Of a DNA stretch of 64,000 nt, positions 42,834 through 52,127 are shown piece after piece. Made by a program: the position numbers and the translations under genes. The stretch spans positions 682,001 to 746,000 of the forward strand of contig NZ_QWGB01000005.1 in NCBI RefSeq assembly GCF_003576345.1, written 5' to 3'. Numbering within the stretch: position 1 is the first letter of the stretch; each line of letters begins with the position of its first letter. The notes beneath the pieces are model-generated. The model did not search any database and had not been told where the DNA came from. It was given only the letters and a program-made list of their open reading frames with translations. Source of the stretch: Henriciella barbarensis (GTDB lineage: Bacteria; Pseudomonadota; Alphaproteobacteria; Caulobacterales; Hyphomonadaceae).

Positions 42834-43667
42834 TTAGTCGTAGAAGCACTTCTCCGTGCCGTTGCCCTGATCGTAGCAGCGTGGCTCATTTGACGATGGC
42901 GGACGATAGGTCGGCTTGGGAACGGTGCCCTCATAGCCTGCATTGTAGCCGCGATCCTGATCTGAATAGGTCCCATTGAAGGTCTGGGTGGTGCCGCCTG
43001 TATAGGGATTGCGCCCTGAATTCAGATAGGTCCATTCAGCCACGAGGCCGCATTCATAGCTGGACGAGCCGAATTTGCGGCAGAGCTCGAACGCATCTGC
43101 GGTCCGCCGCATTTCAAAGTTCTTGCGCCACCACTGGTAAAACTGATCGCCGCCCGCCTGACGCGCGGCATCATAGCCCACCCATTTCGGGTCTGGCGCC
43201 GCTTGCTGCTGAACAGCTGGTGCGGGTTCGGATGTGGTGCAGCCGAGCACGCCTTCAGCCCATCGAAGCATACTGTCATCAGGGAATGGCGCGCTTATCG
43301 GAACACGCGGCTCCGAAGTGGCTCTTCCATTTCTGAACGCATACACAGCGTCTTGATAATCCACCAATTGCTCAAAGCGCGTGCCGGACAGGTCATCCGG
43401 AAGACCGCAATTTCCTTTCGGATAGCTGCAGCCCTTGATGACACCAAGTAGGTTCACGTCCTCGTAGATCTCATAAGTCGCGCGCTTCCAGTATATGATC
43501 GCATAGGCCTTGGTCTTGTTGGGATCGCCCGGAATGGCGTTAGCCGCACTGACCAGCGTGTTCACGAGTTCCCGCCCCTTGAGACAGGTGCCCTGCGCCT
43601 GCGCCGGAAGCGCAATCGCCAACAGTCCGACGAGACTGGCAAGTACGAATTTAATCATGGTTTTCAT
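42834..43667 (-). CDS. Secreted Cys-containing protein of unknown function
   Basis: The 277-residue protein has a signal peptide (MIKFVLASLVGLLAIALPAQA, cut before QGTC). The mature part has a first domain (about 25-130) with TCLKGRELVNTLVSA and four cysteines. A Pro/Ala linker follows, then a second part with ELCRKFGSSSYECGLVAEWTYL, a compact two-Cys helical unit. A Tyr/Gly/Pro-rich tail (YNAGYEGTVPKPTYRPPS) ends in RCYDQGNGTEKCFYD. No family is recognised. It is convergent with ispG at 9 bases. Confidence 0.55.
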   Translation of the reverse strand: MKTMIKFVLASLVGLLAIALPAQAQGTCLKGRELVNTLVSAANAIPGDPNKTKAYAIIYWKRATYEIYEDVNLLGVIKGCSYPKGNCGLPDDLSGTRFEQLVDYQDAVYAFRNGRATSEPRVPISAPFPDDSMLRWAEGVLGCTTSEPAPAVQQQAAPDPKWVGYDAARQAGGDQFYQWWRKNFEMRRTADAFELCRKFGSSSYECGLVAEWTYLNSGRNPYTGGTTQTFNGTYSDQDRGYNAGYEGTVPKPTYRPPSSNEPRCYDQGNGTEKCFYD

Positions 43668-43819
43668 CACAGTGTCCCCTCTCGCGGAAAGATATCCCCG
43701 AGGCACACATCTTCGCAAGCGCGGTCGGCGACCTGATCCAGGCTAATTGCTGGTCTGCGCGCTCCAGACGTTCGCAGGTCGATTGCTCGACCAGCGCTGT
43801 GACGGCTTTATGGGTAGCT

Positions 43820-45094
43820 TCATCCGGAGCACCCCTGCGGATTCGAGTCAGCCCCGACCTCGGCATCGTAAGCGTTTTTGTCCTGATCCGTTCGCGTCTC
43901 GCCGCCGGGGCGACCATCGGGGTGGGTTGCAAGCGGTGGCCTGGGCTTGAGCCCGAAGAATGGTCTCAACACCCCGGTCCGCCGGATCACGAACTCATGC
44001 AGCAGGGCACACCCCCCGATCGTAAGCAGCACCAGCGCGCCAAATTCACTCCAGACGCCGAGCGACTGGCGCGTCAGCCAGAAGCCAGCCATGACAATCA
44101 GGGTCTGGTGAAGGATGTACCAGGGGAAGACCGCTTCCGTCAGATAGCGAAGGAGGGGCCCCGGCCTGTTGAGGTATCGTTGTGCGAGCCCCAATAGGGA
44201 CAGAATGGCTATCCAGGCGTAGAGGAGGCGGAACATGCGGGCCGGCCAGATCGCAAGCTGCCAGGAGGCATCCAGAGACAGCTCTTCCCAGTTCGCCCAC
44301 AACAGGGACAGTCCTGCGCCAAGCATCATGACCAGTAAGATGGCGGGCACCGTGGCGCGGCGTACCGCACTCCAGAATGCGGCATCACGTGCGAGCAGAA
44401 ATCCGGTGAGCAGCATGGTCAGGCTATGGGCGTGATTGGCCCAGTCCTCCACGAGATTGTGCGTGGTTGGAAAATATGGGTCGAGCGCAAGCCGGAAGAT
44501 CATGTGCGGAAATGCTGGCAGGAAGAGCACGGCAAGGACCCCCGAGCGTCCAGCAAACAGCTTTGCTGTCAGCGTCGCACCAGTTCCCTGCATCCACCTC
44601 GTGATTAGGCCTGCCACAGGCGCCAGCAGTAGCGAGTAGGCCAGCAAATAGACGATGTACCAGAGATGGTTCCAGGTCGGCGTGATGATCGAGAAGTTGG
44701 AGTCTGGCTCAATGTAATGCGGGTAGAAAGCCAGAAAGCCTCCGTCGAATTCTCCCTTCTCGACAAGCTCCAGCCAGCTTTGCGGCGCAACGATCAGGAC
44801 GATACCTGCCAGTATTGGCAGCCCCATCCGCAGCACGCGGTCCCGTGCGAGCCGCCCGGCACCCAGCTTCATGTAAAGAAAGTGCAGGGCCAGACCGGAA
44901 ATAAAGAAGAGGAGCGACAACCGCCAGGGGTTCAGCAGCAGCATCAATGGTTCTGCACCCTCACCGGAATGCACGCTTTTCACATGCCAGTCCCAAGGCA
45001 CGTAAAACATGCCGATATGATAGAAAATGAGCAACAGAAAGGCGATCACCCTCAACCAGTCCAGATCGTATCGCCGTGTCTCAAGATGCTGCAT
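43820..45094 (-). CDS. Membrane acyltransferase (family 3 / OpgC-like)
   Basis: The 424-residue protein has about ten TM helices. YDLDWLRVIAFLLLIFYHIG is the start typical of acyltransferase 3 proteins, and the His of FYHIGM is the catalytic position in that fold. SLLFFISGLALHFLY and VFPWYILHQTLIV are other family landmarks. Members O-acylate sugars or succinylate glucans at the inner membrane. The substrate is unknown. It is divergent from a LytTR regulator whose binding site candidates lie between the two genes. The ATG at 45094 is preferred as it sits right before the first helix. Confidence 0.85.
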   Translation of the reverse strand: MQHLETRRYDLDWLRVIAFLLLIFYHIGMFYVPWDWHVKSVHSGEGAEPLMLLLNPWRLSLLFFISGLALHFLYMKLGAGRLARDRVLRMGLPILAGIVLIVAPQSWLELVEKGEFDGGFLAFYPHYIEPDSNFSIITPTWNHLWYIVYLLAYSLLLAPVAGLITRWMQGTGATLTAKLFAGRSGVLAVLFLPAFPHMIFRLALDPYFPTTHNLVEDWANHAHSLTMLLTGFLLARDAAFWSAVRRATVPAILLVMMLGAGLSLLWANWEELSLDASWQLAIWPARMFRLLYAWIAILSLLGLAQRYLNRPGPLLRYLTEAVFPWYILHQTLIVMAGFWLTRQSLGVWSEFGALVLLTIGGCALLHEFVIRRTGVLRPFFGLKPRPPLATHPDGRPGGETRTDQDKNAYDAEVGADSNPQGCSG

Positions 45095-45156
45095 GTCTCG
45101 TCTCCTTCCGGGCTTTGAAGGGAGCATGGCAGAGCCTTGCTGACGAAGCGGCCACG

Positions 45157-45204
45157 GTGACGCGAATCACGGGCCGCGGGGACGAATTGCGCGAAGCTGG
45201 GACG
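45157..45204. promoter_or_regulatory. Three phased direct repeats, possible LytTR binding sites
   Basis: GTGACG (45157), GGGACG (45179) and GGGACG (45199) start 22 and 20 bases apart, about two helix turns. LytTR regulators bind direct repeats with this spacing. They lie in the 178-base gap between the acyltransferase and LytTR genes. Confidence 0.4.
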
Positions 45205-45272
45205 AGCGGCGGTGTGATGGGATGAGGCGCATAGGCAGGGTTCGCGGCGGGCCGCGCCTGTGGCAGACGAAC

Positions 45273-46118
45273 ATGATGGACAAGCCAACCCGCCACCCCG
45301 AAATCGAGGCTGACCGCCGGGCTGACCGGCGCACATATCTCTATTTTGTCTGCTTCCTGTTCGCCTCCTATATCGTTCTGTCCCTCTCGGACCAGCATGA
45401 CCTGACCCGTGCGGGCTCGGAGAACCCCAACCTGCCCTGGCTGTCGCAGGCGACATCACACCTCGTGATACTCGTCATGACACCGTTCATCACCTTCATG
45501 CTCAGCCGGTTTCCGCTTTCCGCCTGGCGCCGTAACCTGCCGGTTCACATTGCAGGCGTCGTGGTTTTCTCATTGGTCCATGTCCTCGCCATGGTGGCAC
45601 TTCGGAAACTTTTGACGCCGCTCATATTTGGCGTGCCATATGATTTCGGCCTCAGCGACCCATCAATGTGGCTTTACGAATTTCGCAAAGACGCCCTCTC
45701 TTATTCGCTTATCGCGGCGATTTTTGCGATGAACCGGCTGGCAGAGCAGCGCGGCCTTGAAGCCAGGGCCGCGCGGCGCGAAGCAAGCGAACGCCATCGG
45801 GTCACGCTGAAGTCGGGCGGCCGCACCTATTTCGTCGACGCAGGCGATGTGGTCTGGGCGCGCGCCGCCTCCAATTATGTAGAGGTGGTCACACCCGGAC
45901 GGACCTATCTTGCCCGCTCGACACTCAGCGAGCTGGAGAAACTTCTCCAGGCTGCTGGCGGCAGGCATGTGCGGGTCCATCGCTCACATGTTGTCAATCT
46001 GGACAAGGTCTCCGAAATCACACCGACGGGCGAAGGCGATGTTACGCTGACACTGGAGACCGGTGAAACCGTACCCGGTTCGCGGCGCTATCGGGATGCG
46101 TTCAGTCCGGCAAAATAG
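45273..46118 (+). CDS. LytTR transcription regulator with membrane domain
   Basis: The 281-residue protein has four TM segments in its first 165 residues (YLYFVCFLFASYIVLSLS at about 23-40, further helices near 65-85, 95-115 and 140-155). A C-terminal LytTR domain (about 185-278) contains YFVDAGDVVWARAASNYVEV and VRVHRSHVVNL, the classic LytTR DNA-contact block, and ends in VPGSRRYRDAF. Membrane-bound LytTR proteins are often self-sufficient sensors without a histidine kinase. It stands divergent from the acyltransferase and upstream of a CE15-type esterase; these are its likely targets (inference). Confidence 0.88.
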   Translation: MMDKPTRHPEIEADRRADRRTYLYFVCFLFASYIVLSLSDQHDLTRAGSENPNLPWLSQATSHLVILVMTPFITFMLSRFPLSAWRRNLPVHIAGVVVFSLVHVLAMVALRKLLTPLIFGVPYDFGLSDPSMWLYEFRKDALSYSLIAAIFAMNRLAEQRGLEARAARREASERHRVTLKSGGRTYFVDAGDVVWARAASNYVEVVTPGRTYLARSTLSELEKLLQAAGGRHVRVHRSHVVNLDKVSEITPTGEGDVTLTLETGETVPGSRRYRDAFSPAK

Positions 46119-46200
46119 TACCCGCGTGGACAGCTGACAGGCGTGGGAGTTCCACGGCGTGTCAGCACCTGCTAAAGCTTCTAAAAGGCTGGAGGAATAC

Positions 46201-47532
46201 ATGGCTCTGATCTTCAAGGGGCTAAGCTGGACCCTGCGCCTTGTCGTCGGGGCCGTCCTTCTGGTCCTGATGACCAATTGCACCATGCTGGGCCTCAACT
46301 ATGCGAGCCTTGAGGTCGACAGCAAGCCGGATGCTCGGCCTGAGATTACGGCGACCGCTCTCTCCGAATGGGAGGACGGGCGCAACGCGCTGATCGAAAC
46401 GTTTGAGACCTTCGTCTATGGGCCCTGGCCAGAAGGACAGGCGGTGAGGCTGGTGAGCCGGACCATGATTGATGACGGTTTCGCTGGCGGCCGTGGCTCG
46501 CTCGAAGAACTCGTCATTGAAGTCGGCTCGGATGACGGTGCACGCCGGTTTCATGTCGCGCTTGCCCTGCCGGAGAGCGAAACACCTGTACCGCTGATTA
46601 TCAGCCAGACCTTTTCCAGCAATTGCGGCGCATTTCCGGGAGCGACCCTGACCGCACCGGGCGGCGGCGACTGCGCCGATCATGAAACCGTCCCCGGCTT
46701 TGTCGAGGCGATCTTCGGGGAATTTATCGCGCTGGTGCCAATCGAACAGTATTTCGACCGTGGCTATGGCTATGCGACATGGCAGGCCGGTGAGTTCATC
46801 CCGGACCGGCAGGGTGAAGCGCAAGCGGTCATGGACGCCATGGCCGGCGACGGTGTCGCTGCTCCAACCGGTACGCTGGCTGGCTGGGGGTATGGCTTCT
46901 CTGCCATCATCGACGCGCTCGAGGGCGATCCAGCGATCAATGCAGACGCGGTCGCCGTCATGGGACATTCGCGCCACGCAAAATCTGCCATGGTCGCGGC
47001 GGTCTACGACAGGCGGATCTCGGCCGTGGTTTCTCACCAGTCCGGCTTTGGCGGCGCGGCCTCGTCGAGGTCTGAGACAGGCGAGACGGTCGAACGCATG
47101 GTGGATGGCGCGCGCGCGCTGGGCGTCCTCAGCATGGAGGGCTATCCGCACTGGTTTGCACCGGCGTTCGCCGACTATGCCAGCCATACAGAAGACCTGC
47201 CGGTCGACCAGCATCAGTTCATCGCGCTTGTCGCGCCCACCCCGATGCTGCTGGGGAATGGGCGCCGCGATGTCTGGTCCGATCCCAACTCGACCTATCG
47301 CATGGCCGAAGCCGCGGACCCGGTTTACGAACTCTATGGGACGCAGGGCCTCGATCAGGACGGTATGCGCGATTACAATCCGGAGGCGGCCTTGAGCTAT
47401 TATCTGCGTCCAGGCGGACATGCGATCACGCAGCGCGACATCAGCACCTTTCTCGATATGCTGGATGCCGCCATGCCCCAAGGGAATCGGGTGCCAGATA
47501 CCGCAAATGGGGATAGCCTCACCTCACAATAA
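46201..47532 (+). CDS. CE15-type glucuronoyl esterase-like hydrolase
   Basis: The 443-residue protein has an N-terminal membrane segment (about 10-33) ending in LMTNC, a weak lipobox. The alpha/beta hydrolase domain carries GHSRHAKSAM with Ser257 as nucleophile. The G-x-S-R-x-x-K form and SHQSGFGGAA shortly after are hallmarks of carbohydrate esterase family 15. WFAPAF and the late PGGHAITQRD (probable catalytic His) fit as well. CE15 enzymes cut ester bonds between lignin and glucuronoxylan; bacterial members vary. The ATG at 46201 has GGAGG 7 bases upstream. It follows the LytTR gene and precedes a MAPEG gene. Confidence 0.75.
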   Translation: MALIFKGLSWTLRLVVGAVLLVLMTNCTMLGLNYASLEVDSKPDARPEITATALSEWEDGRNALIETFETFVYGPWPEGQAVRLVSRTMIDDGFAGGRGSLEELVIEVGSDDGARRFHVALALPESETPVPLIISQTFSSNCGAFPGATLTAPGGGDCADHETVPGFVEAIFGEFIALVPIEQYFDRGYGYATWQAGEFIPDRQGEAQAVMDAMAGDGVAAPTGTLAGWGYGFSAIIDALEGDPAINADAVAVMGHSRHAKSAMVAAVYDRRISAVVSHQSGFGGAASSRSETGETVERMVDGARALGVLSMEGYPHWFAPAFADYASHTEDLPVDQHQFIALVAPTPMLLGNGRRDVWSDPNSTYRMAEAADPVYELYGTQGLDQDGMRDYNPEAALSYYLRPGGHAITQRDISTFLDMLDAAMPQGNRVPDTANGDSLTSQ

Positions 47533-47550
47533 TTATGAGGGAGGGCACCC

Positions 47551-47982
47551 ATGCCATTTCAAACTGAAGATCTGCTTCCCGTCCTGGCGCTGGTCGTCTG
47601 GACGCTCATCATGTTCATCTGGATGTACCTGACGCGCATCCCTGCCTTCCAGAAGGCCGGAATCGATCCGAATGAGGCGCGCCATCCAGACGCCGGTTAC
47701 AATGCCAAAATCCCGGCAAGTGTCCGTTCGATTGCAGACAATTACAATCATCTGCACGAACAGCCGACCATCTTCTACGCACTGGTCTTCTTCGCCGCGC
47801 TGACCGGCGGGGCCGATAATATCTTCATGTATCTTGCCTGGGCCTATGTAATCCTGCGGGTGCTCCACTCCTTCATCCAGGTCCTGTCTTCACAGGTCGC
47901 CCAGCGCTTCCTGGTCTTCGCGCTAAGCACGCTGGTGCTCATCGTCATGGCCGCCAAAGAAGTGTTGCGCCTGTTCCTCTAG
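47551..47982 (+). CDS. MAPEG family membrane protein
   Basis: The 143-residue protein has four TM helices. [15 protein letters not shown] in the middle is the MAPEG motif (N-x-x-E-x-x-P/H type), and [17 protein letters not shown] follows. Eukaryotic relatives use glutathione in eicosanoid metabolism; bacterial functions are mostly unknown. It starts 18 bases after the CE15 gene and may be in one operon with it. Confidence 0.85.
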   Translation: MPFQTEDLLPVLALVVWTLIMFIWMYLTRIPAFQKAGIDPNEARHPDAGYNAKIPASVRSIADNYNHLHEQPTIFYALVFFAALTGGADNIFMYLAWAYVILRVLHSFIQVLSSQVAQRFLVFALSTLVLIVMAAKEVLRLFL

Positions 47983-48058
47983 GCGCGCGGGACGCCAGGT
48001 GCGGGGAAGCGGCGCAAGGTGCTTCCCCCGCTCCGCAATAAGGGATAGATGCGGGACT

Positions 48059-49135
48059 ATGGCATCTATCCCGAACACCCGACTTGAGCAGGTTGTCGAC
48101 AGGTTCGACGAAGTCGAAGCCCGCATGGGCGCGACAACAGATAGCGACGAGATCGTCGCCCTGTCCAAAGAACACGCTGACCTGAAACCCGTTGCTGACC
48201 AGGCAAAGCTCCTGCTCGACCTTCGCGCTGAGCTGAAAGACGCCGAAGCCATGATGAATGGCGCAGACAAGGACATGGCAGAGCTCGCGGCAGATGAGTT
48301 CTATGAGATCAAGGAACGTCTGCCCGCGCTGGAAAAAGAGGTCCAGCTTCTCCTCATCCCGAAGGATGTCGACGACAAGGCTGACATCGTACTCGAAGTG
48401 CGTGCCGGCACGGGCGGTGACGAGGCAGCCCTGTTCGCTGGCGACCTTTTCCGCATGTATTCGCGTTACGCCCAGCTCCAGGGCTGGAAGGTGGAGGTTA
48501 TCTCAATTTCCGAAGGTGATGTGGGCGGCTACAAGGAAATCATCGCGACCATTTCTGGCGATGGCGTTTTCGGCAGGCTGAAATGGGAAAGCGGCGTTCA
48601 CCGCGTCCAGCGCGTGCCGGAAACTGAGAGCGGTGGCCGCATCCATACATCGGCCGCGACCGTTGCTGTTCTGCCAGCCCCTGAAAACATCGAGATTGAG
48701 GTGCGCCAGGAAGATATCCGTATCGATACGATGCGCTCTTCCGGTGCAGGTGGCCAGCACGTCAACACGACCGACTCCGCCGTTCGCATCACCCACCTTC
48801 CGACCGGCATCGTCACCACAAGCTCTGAGAAATCCCAGCACGTGAACCGTGATAAGGCGATGGAGCAGCTTAAGATCCGCCTCTATGAGCGTGAACGCGA
48901 AGAGAAAGACTCTGCGCGCGCCGAGGCCCGCAAGGACCAGATCGGCTCCGGCGACCGTTCTCAGAAAGTGCGGACCTACAACTTTCCGGAAAACCGCGTC
49001 TCCGACCACCGGATCAACCTGACTCTCTACGCGCTCGACAAGATCATTGCCGGAGACAAGCTGGAAGAGGTGATTACTTCGCTCATCGCTGAGGATCAGG
49101 CCCGCAAGCTTGCCGCGATGGACGAGAATGCATGA
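48059..49135 (+). CDS. prfA: Peptide chain release factor 1
   Basis: RF1 ends translation at UAA and UAG. The 358 residues have the normal length. The GGQ motif is at residues 231-233 in [15 protein letters not shown] and the stop-codon recognition loop is about 185-200 ([20 protein letters not shown]). An N-terminal coiled domain is present. The ATG at 48059 is chosen by family length; the frame opens earlier. It overlaps the start of prmC by 8 bases, so the factor and its methylating enzyme are translationally coupled. Confidence 0.97.
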   Translation: MASIPNTRLEQVVDRFDEVEARMGATTDSDEIVALSKEHADLKPVADQAKLLLDLRAELKDAEAMMNGADKDMAELAADEFYEIKERLPALEKEVQLLLIPKDVDDKADIVLEVRAGTGGDEAALFAGDLFRMYSRYAQLQGWKVEVISISEGDVGGYKEIIATISGDGVFGRLKWESGVHRVQRVPETESGGRIHTSAATVAVLPAPENIEIEVRQEDIRIDTMRSSGAGGQHVNTTDSAVRITHLPTGIVTTSSEKSQHVNRDKAMEQLKIRLYEREREEKDSARAEARKDQIGSGDRSQKVRTYNFPENRVSDHRINLTLYALDKIIAGDKLEEVITSLIAEDQARKLAAMDENA

Positions 49136-49982
49136 AGTGCGCACCTACAAGGAGCAGCTCGGCATTGCGTCCACGCGGCTGAAGTCTGCGGGCATCGACA
49201 GACCGGCACGCGAAGCGCGTCATCTGATGCAACATGTCTGTAGCTTCAGCGCGACCGACCTCATCAACCGTGAAACCGACCTGATGCCCAAGGTTGAGAC
49301 CGAGGCCTTCTTTGACCTCATCGAACGCAGGTCACTTGGTGAGCCGTATGAATACCTCACAGGCGAGGCGTGGTTCTATGGACTTCAGTTCGCCTGTTCA
49401 CCCGATACTCTAATTCCACGCCCGGATAGCGAAATCGCCGTCGACGAAGCGCTGGCTCGCCTGCCGCTTGGCCGGGTCTCGAGGGTTGCCGATCTCGGAA
49501 CCGGCACAGGCTGCCTGCTGATCGCTCTGCTCAAACAGGAGCCACGTCTGACAGGCGTCGGCATCGACCTTTCAAGCGCCGCTATTGATGTTGCGCAGCG
49601 CAATGTCGATGCGCATGGCCTCGGCGACCGGGCAGACATGCGCCCTATCGGCTGGCGGGACTGGGATGGATGGGGTGAAGCTGACCTCATCATTTCCAAT
49701 CCACCCTATATTCGCAGCGAGGTTATCGACACCCTCGATAACAGTGTCCGGGCCTTTGAGCCACATAGCGCCCTCGACGGTGGGACGAGCGGTCTCGATG
49801 CCTATCGTGAGATCATTGCGCTCGCGGCCAAGGGTATGAAGGCGGGCGCGTGGATCGTGTTCGAGATCGGCTTCGATCAGGCAGACCAGGTGCGCTTCCT
49901 ACTTGAAACGGCCGGTTTTTCGTCCATTTCAGTAGCGACAGACACAGGTCAGCGCGACCGGGTCGTCTCCGCCCGCCTCTGA
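49128..49982 (+). CDS. prmC: Release factor glutamine N5-methyltransferase
   Basis: PrmC methylates the glutamine of the GGQ motif in RF1 and RF2. The 284-residue protein has an N-terminal helical domain, [15 protein letters not shown], the SAM loop [16 protein letters not shown] (about 118-133) and the catalytic NPPY at residues 191-194 ([10 protein letters not shown]). The start ATG overlaps the end of prfA. The next gene, DUF4167, is usual downstream in alphaproteobacteria. Confidence 0.97.
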   Translation: MHEVRTYKEQLGIASTRLKSAGIDRPAREARHLMQHVCSFSATDLINRETDLMPKVETEAFFDLIERRSLGEPYEYLTGEAWFYGLQFACSPDTLIPRPDSEIAVDEALARLPLGRVSRVADLGTGTGCLLIALLKQEPRLTGVGIDLSSAAIDVAQRNVDAHGLGDRADMRPIGWRDWDGWGEADLIISNPPYIRSEVIDTLDNSVRAFEPHSALDGGTSGLDAYREIIALAAKGMKAGAWIVFEIGFDQADQVRFLLETAGFSSISVATDTGQRDRVVSARL

Positions 49983-50161
49983 TAGACAGTTCGGGGGCTT
50001 GGCGAAGCACCAAATGCGCGCTAAGGCTTGTGTCGGGCAGGCGGCTGATGATGAACACTCAGCCCTGTCACGAGCAAGCAAGACATCACCGAGAATACCC
50101 AATCCGGGATGCAGCGCACAGGGTCTGGACAACGGACATAACGGGATCAGGAATTTAGCGT

Positions 50162-50851
50162 ATGCAACGCAAGCGCGGACGCGGCCGCCGTTCAGGTGGC
50201 AATAACAATAATCCGAACCGGCATTATGAGAGCACCGGCCCGGACGTGAAAATCCGTGGGTCTGCCCAGCAGATTCTGGACAAGTACCAGCAGTACGCCC
50301 GCGATGCGATGACGGCTGGCGACCGCGTGAAGGCCGAAGCTCACTACCAGCACGCTGAACACTATGCGCGCATCGTGGCGAGCTTCCAGAAAGACACCAA
50401 GCAGCGCAGCCGCAACGACGATAACGATTCCGATGATAATGACGACAATGACAACTCGTCTGATCATCGCAATGAGCAAGGGTCTGACCGTCAGGATGAC
50501 CAGCGCTCCAATCGCAATCAGAACCGCAGGTCGGACAACGACCAGCAGGATGATAGCGACAATCGTCAGGACGAAAACAAGAGCGAAAACAGCGAGCCGA
50601 AGAAGCCGCGCCGGGGCCGCAAGCCGAAATCGTCTGAGGACGACCCGATGAAGGTCATCGATTCCGACAAGGGCGAGGAGGCTTCCGCATCTGAAGAAGC
50701 GGCACCCGCAAAGCCGAAGCGCCGCACTTACCGCAAGAAAGCTGAAGCGAGCGATGACACGTCTGGTGTCATGTCTACCCTTTCGCGCGGTCGCGGCGAT
50801 GATGCCGACGAAGAAGAAAAAGACACGCGACCGGCAAACGCTGCCGAATAA
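50162..50851 (+). CDS. DUF4167 RNA-binding-like protein
   Basis: The 229-residue protein opens with a basic patch (MQRKRGRGRRSGG). The DUF4167 helical domain follows (about 30-78, VKIRGSAQQILDKYQQYARDA...AEAHYQHAEHYARIV). Then comes a long tail dominated by Asp, Asn, Arg and Gln (DDNDSDDNDDNDN, RNQNRRSDNDQQDD) and alternating acidic and basic runs. The family is alphaproteobacterial and always near prfA-prmC; the function is unknown. Basic and disordered segments suggest RNA or protein contacts (inference). The 179-base gap before it holds no gene. Confidence 0.85.
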   Translation: MQRKRGRGRRSGGNNNNPNRHYESTGPDVKIRGSAQQILDKYQQYARDAMTAGDRVKAEAHYQHAEHYARIVASFQKDTKQRSRNDDNDSDDNDDNDNSSDHRNEQGSDRQDDQRSNRNQNRRSDNDQQDDSDNRQDENKSENSEPKKPRRGRKPKSSEDDPMKVIDSDKGEEASASEEAAPAKPKRRTYRKKAEASDDTSGVMSTLSRGRGDDADEEEKDTRPANAAE

Positions 50852-50906
50852 GGCGCTGACATTCCAAGGATCGCCGGTCCTCAAACCAGCTTTCCGCCCA
50901 TGAAAA

Positions 50907-50938
50907 AACCGCCACCCTGAGGGTGGCGGTTCTTTTTT
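50907..50938. terminator. Bidirectional terminator between DUF4167 and nrdB
   Basis: AACCGCCACCC (50907-50917) pairs perfectly with GGGTGGCGGTT (50921-50931) around a 3-nt loop. CTTTTTT follows and AAAAAA precedes it, so both DUF4167 and nrdB transcripts can end here. Confidence 0.95.
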
Positions 50939-50960
50939 GCGCGGAGATCAGTGAGCCGCG

Positions 50961-51986
50961 TTAGCCGGCCAGAACCTTGCTGCGCTGCTTGTCGAACATG
51001 GACCAGACACCATCGTCGCCATGCCAGTCACCCTTCGTGGCGCCCTTGGAATATTCAGTGGCGCGCGCTTCGAAGAAGTTCGCATGCTCAACGCCATTAA
51101 GAATTTCCGTGAGCCACGGGATCGGGTGCTTCTCAACACCGTAGATCGGGTCAAGCTTCAGCTGGCCCATGCGCCAGTCGGCGATGTAGCGGATATAATT
51201 CTTGATGTCCTGTGGGGTCATGCCCTGCACTTCACCGGCTTCGAAAGCGAGATCGATGAACTTGTCTTCGAGCTTCACAACCGTCTGACAGCAATCAGCA
51301 ATATCGTCCTTGACCGATTTCGTCAGGGCGCCGGTCTCTTCGGCGAAGGTGTGAAACATCTTCATCATGCCTTCGCAGTGCAGCGACTCGTCGCGCACCG
51401 ACCAGGACACGATCTGCCCCATGCCCTTCATCTTGTTGAAGCGGGGGAAGTTCATCAGCATGGCAAAGGAAGCGAACAGCTGCAGACCTTCGGTGAAGCC
51501 GCCAAACACCGCCATCGAGGTCAGGATGTCCTTCTCGGTCTCACAACCGAACTGGCCGAGATAATCATGCTTGGCCGCCATCTGCTCGTATTCCATGAAG
51601 GCGCCGAATTCAGAATCCGGCATACCAATCGTCTCGAGCAGGAGTGCATAGGCAGCGATATGCACCGTTTCCATGTTCGAGAAGGAGGCGAGCATCATGC
51701 GCACTTCAACCGGTTTGAAGAGCGGCATGTAGTTTTCCATGTAGTTGGCGCCGACTTCGACATCCGACTGCGTGAAAAAGCGGAAGATCTGTGTCAGCAG
51801 ATTACGCTCTTTATCGGTGAGCTTGTTGGTCCAGTCCTTACAGTCCTCGCCCAGCGGAACCTCTTCCGGCAGCCAGTGAACCTGTTGCTGGATTTTCCAG
51901 AAGTCATACGCCCATGGGTACCGGAAAGGCTTGTAGGCCTTGCTCGGCGTAAGAAGCCCTGGAATCTGAATGATGCCGTCTGCCAT
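50961..51986 (-). CDS. nrdB: Class Ia ribonucleotide reductase beta subunit
   Basis: NrdB holds the diiron-tyrosyl radical that starts ribonucleotide reduction. The 341-residue protein has the metal-radical block METVHIAAY (E106, H109, radical Tyr113) and D75 as the probable first ligand. VRDESLHCEGM contains the later Glu and His. There is no N-terminal ATP-cone. The C-terminal tail WSMFDKQRSKVL should bind NrdA. It is separated from nrdA by 5 kb of unrelated genes on the same strand. An NrdR box lies 25 bases upstream. Confidence 0.97.
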   Translation of the reverse strand: MADGIIQIPGLLTPSKAYKPFRYPWAYDFWKIQQQVHWLPEEVPLGEDCKDWTNKLTDKERNLLTQIFRFFTQSDVEVGANYMENYMPLFKPVEVRMMLASFSNMETVHIAAYALLLETIGMPDSEFGAFMEYEQMAAKHDYLGQFGCETEKDILTSMAVFGGFTEGLQLFASFAMLMNFPRFNKMKGMGQIVSWSVRDESLHCEGMMKMFHTFAEETGALTKSVKDDIADCCQTVVKLEDKFIDLAFEAGEVQGMTPQDIKNYIRYIADWRMGQLKLDPIYGVEKHPIPWLTEILNGVEHANFFEARATEYSKGATKGDWHGDDGVWSMFDKQRSKVLAG

Positions 51987-52010
51987 AGGTCTGCCCCTTA
52001 ATATCCTGCA

Positions 52011-52026
52011 ACACTATATATAGTGC
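52011..52026. promoter_or_regulatory. NrdR box upstream of nrdB
   Basis: ACACTATATATAGTGC matches the NrdR consensus ACACwATATwTwGTGT at nearly every position and is almost palindromic. It sits 25 bases upstream of the nrdB ATG. A weaker partner, GCAAGATATATACCTG, lies at 52045-52060, 34 bp centre to centre, further than the usual 31. Confidence 0.85.
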
Positions 52027-52127
52027 CAAATCACGCATTCTCTCGCAAGATATATACCTGAGGGGCCGGTGATTTTCCACAGCGAATGGCAAACTGTGGA
52101 CAATTGCCGCGCCGACCTCGTAACGCC

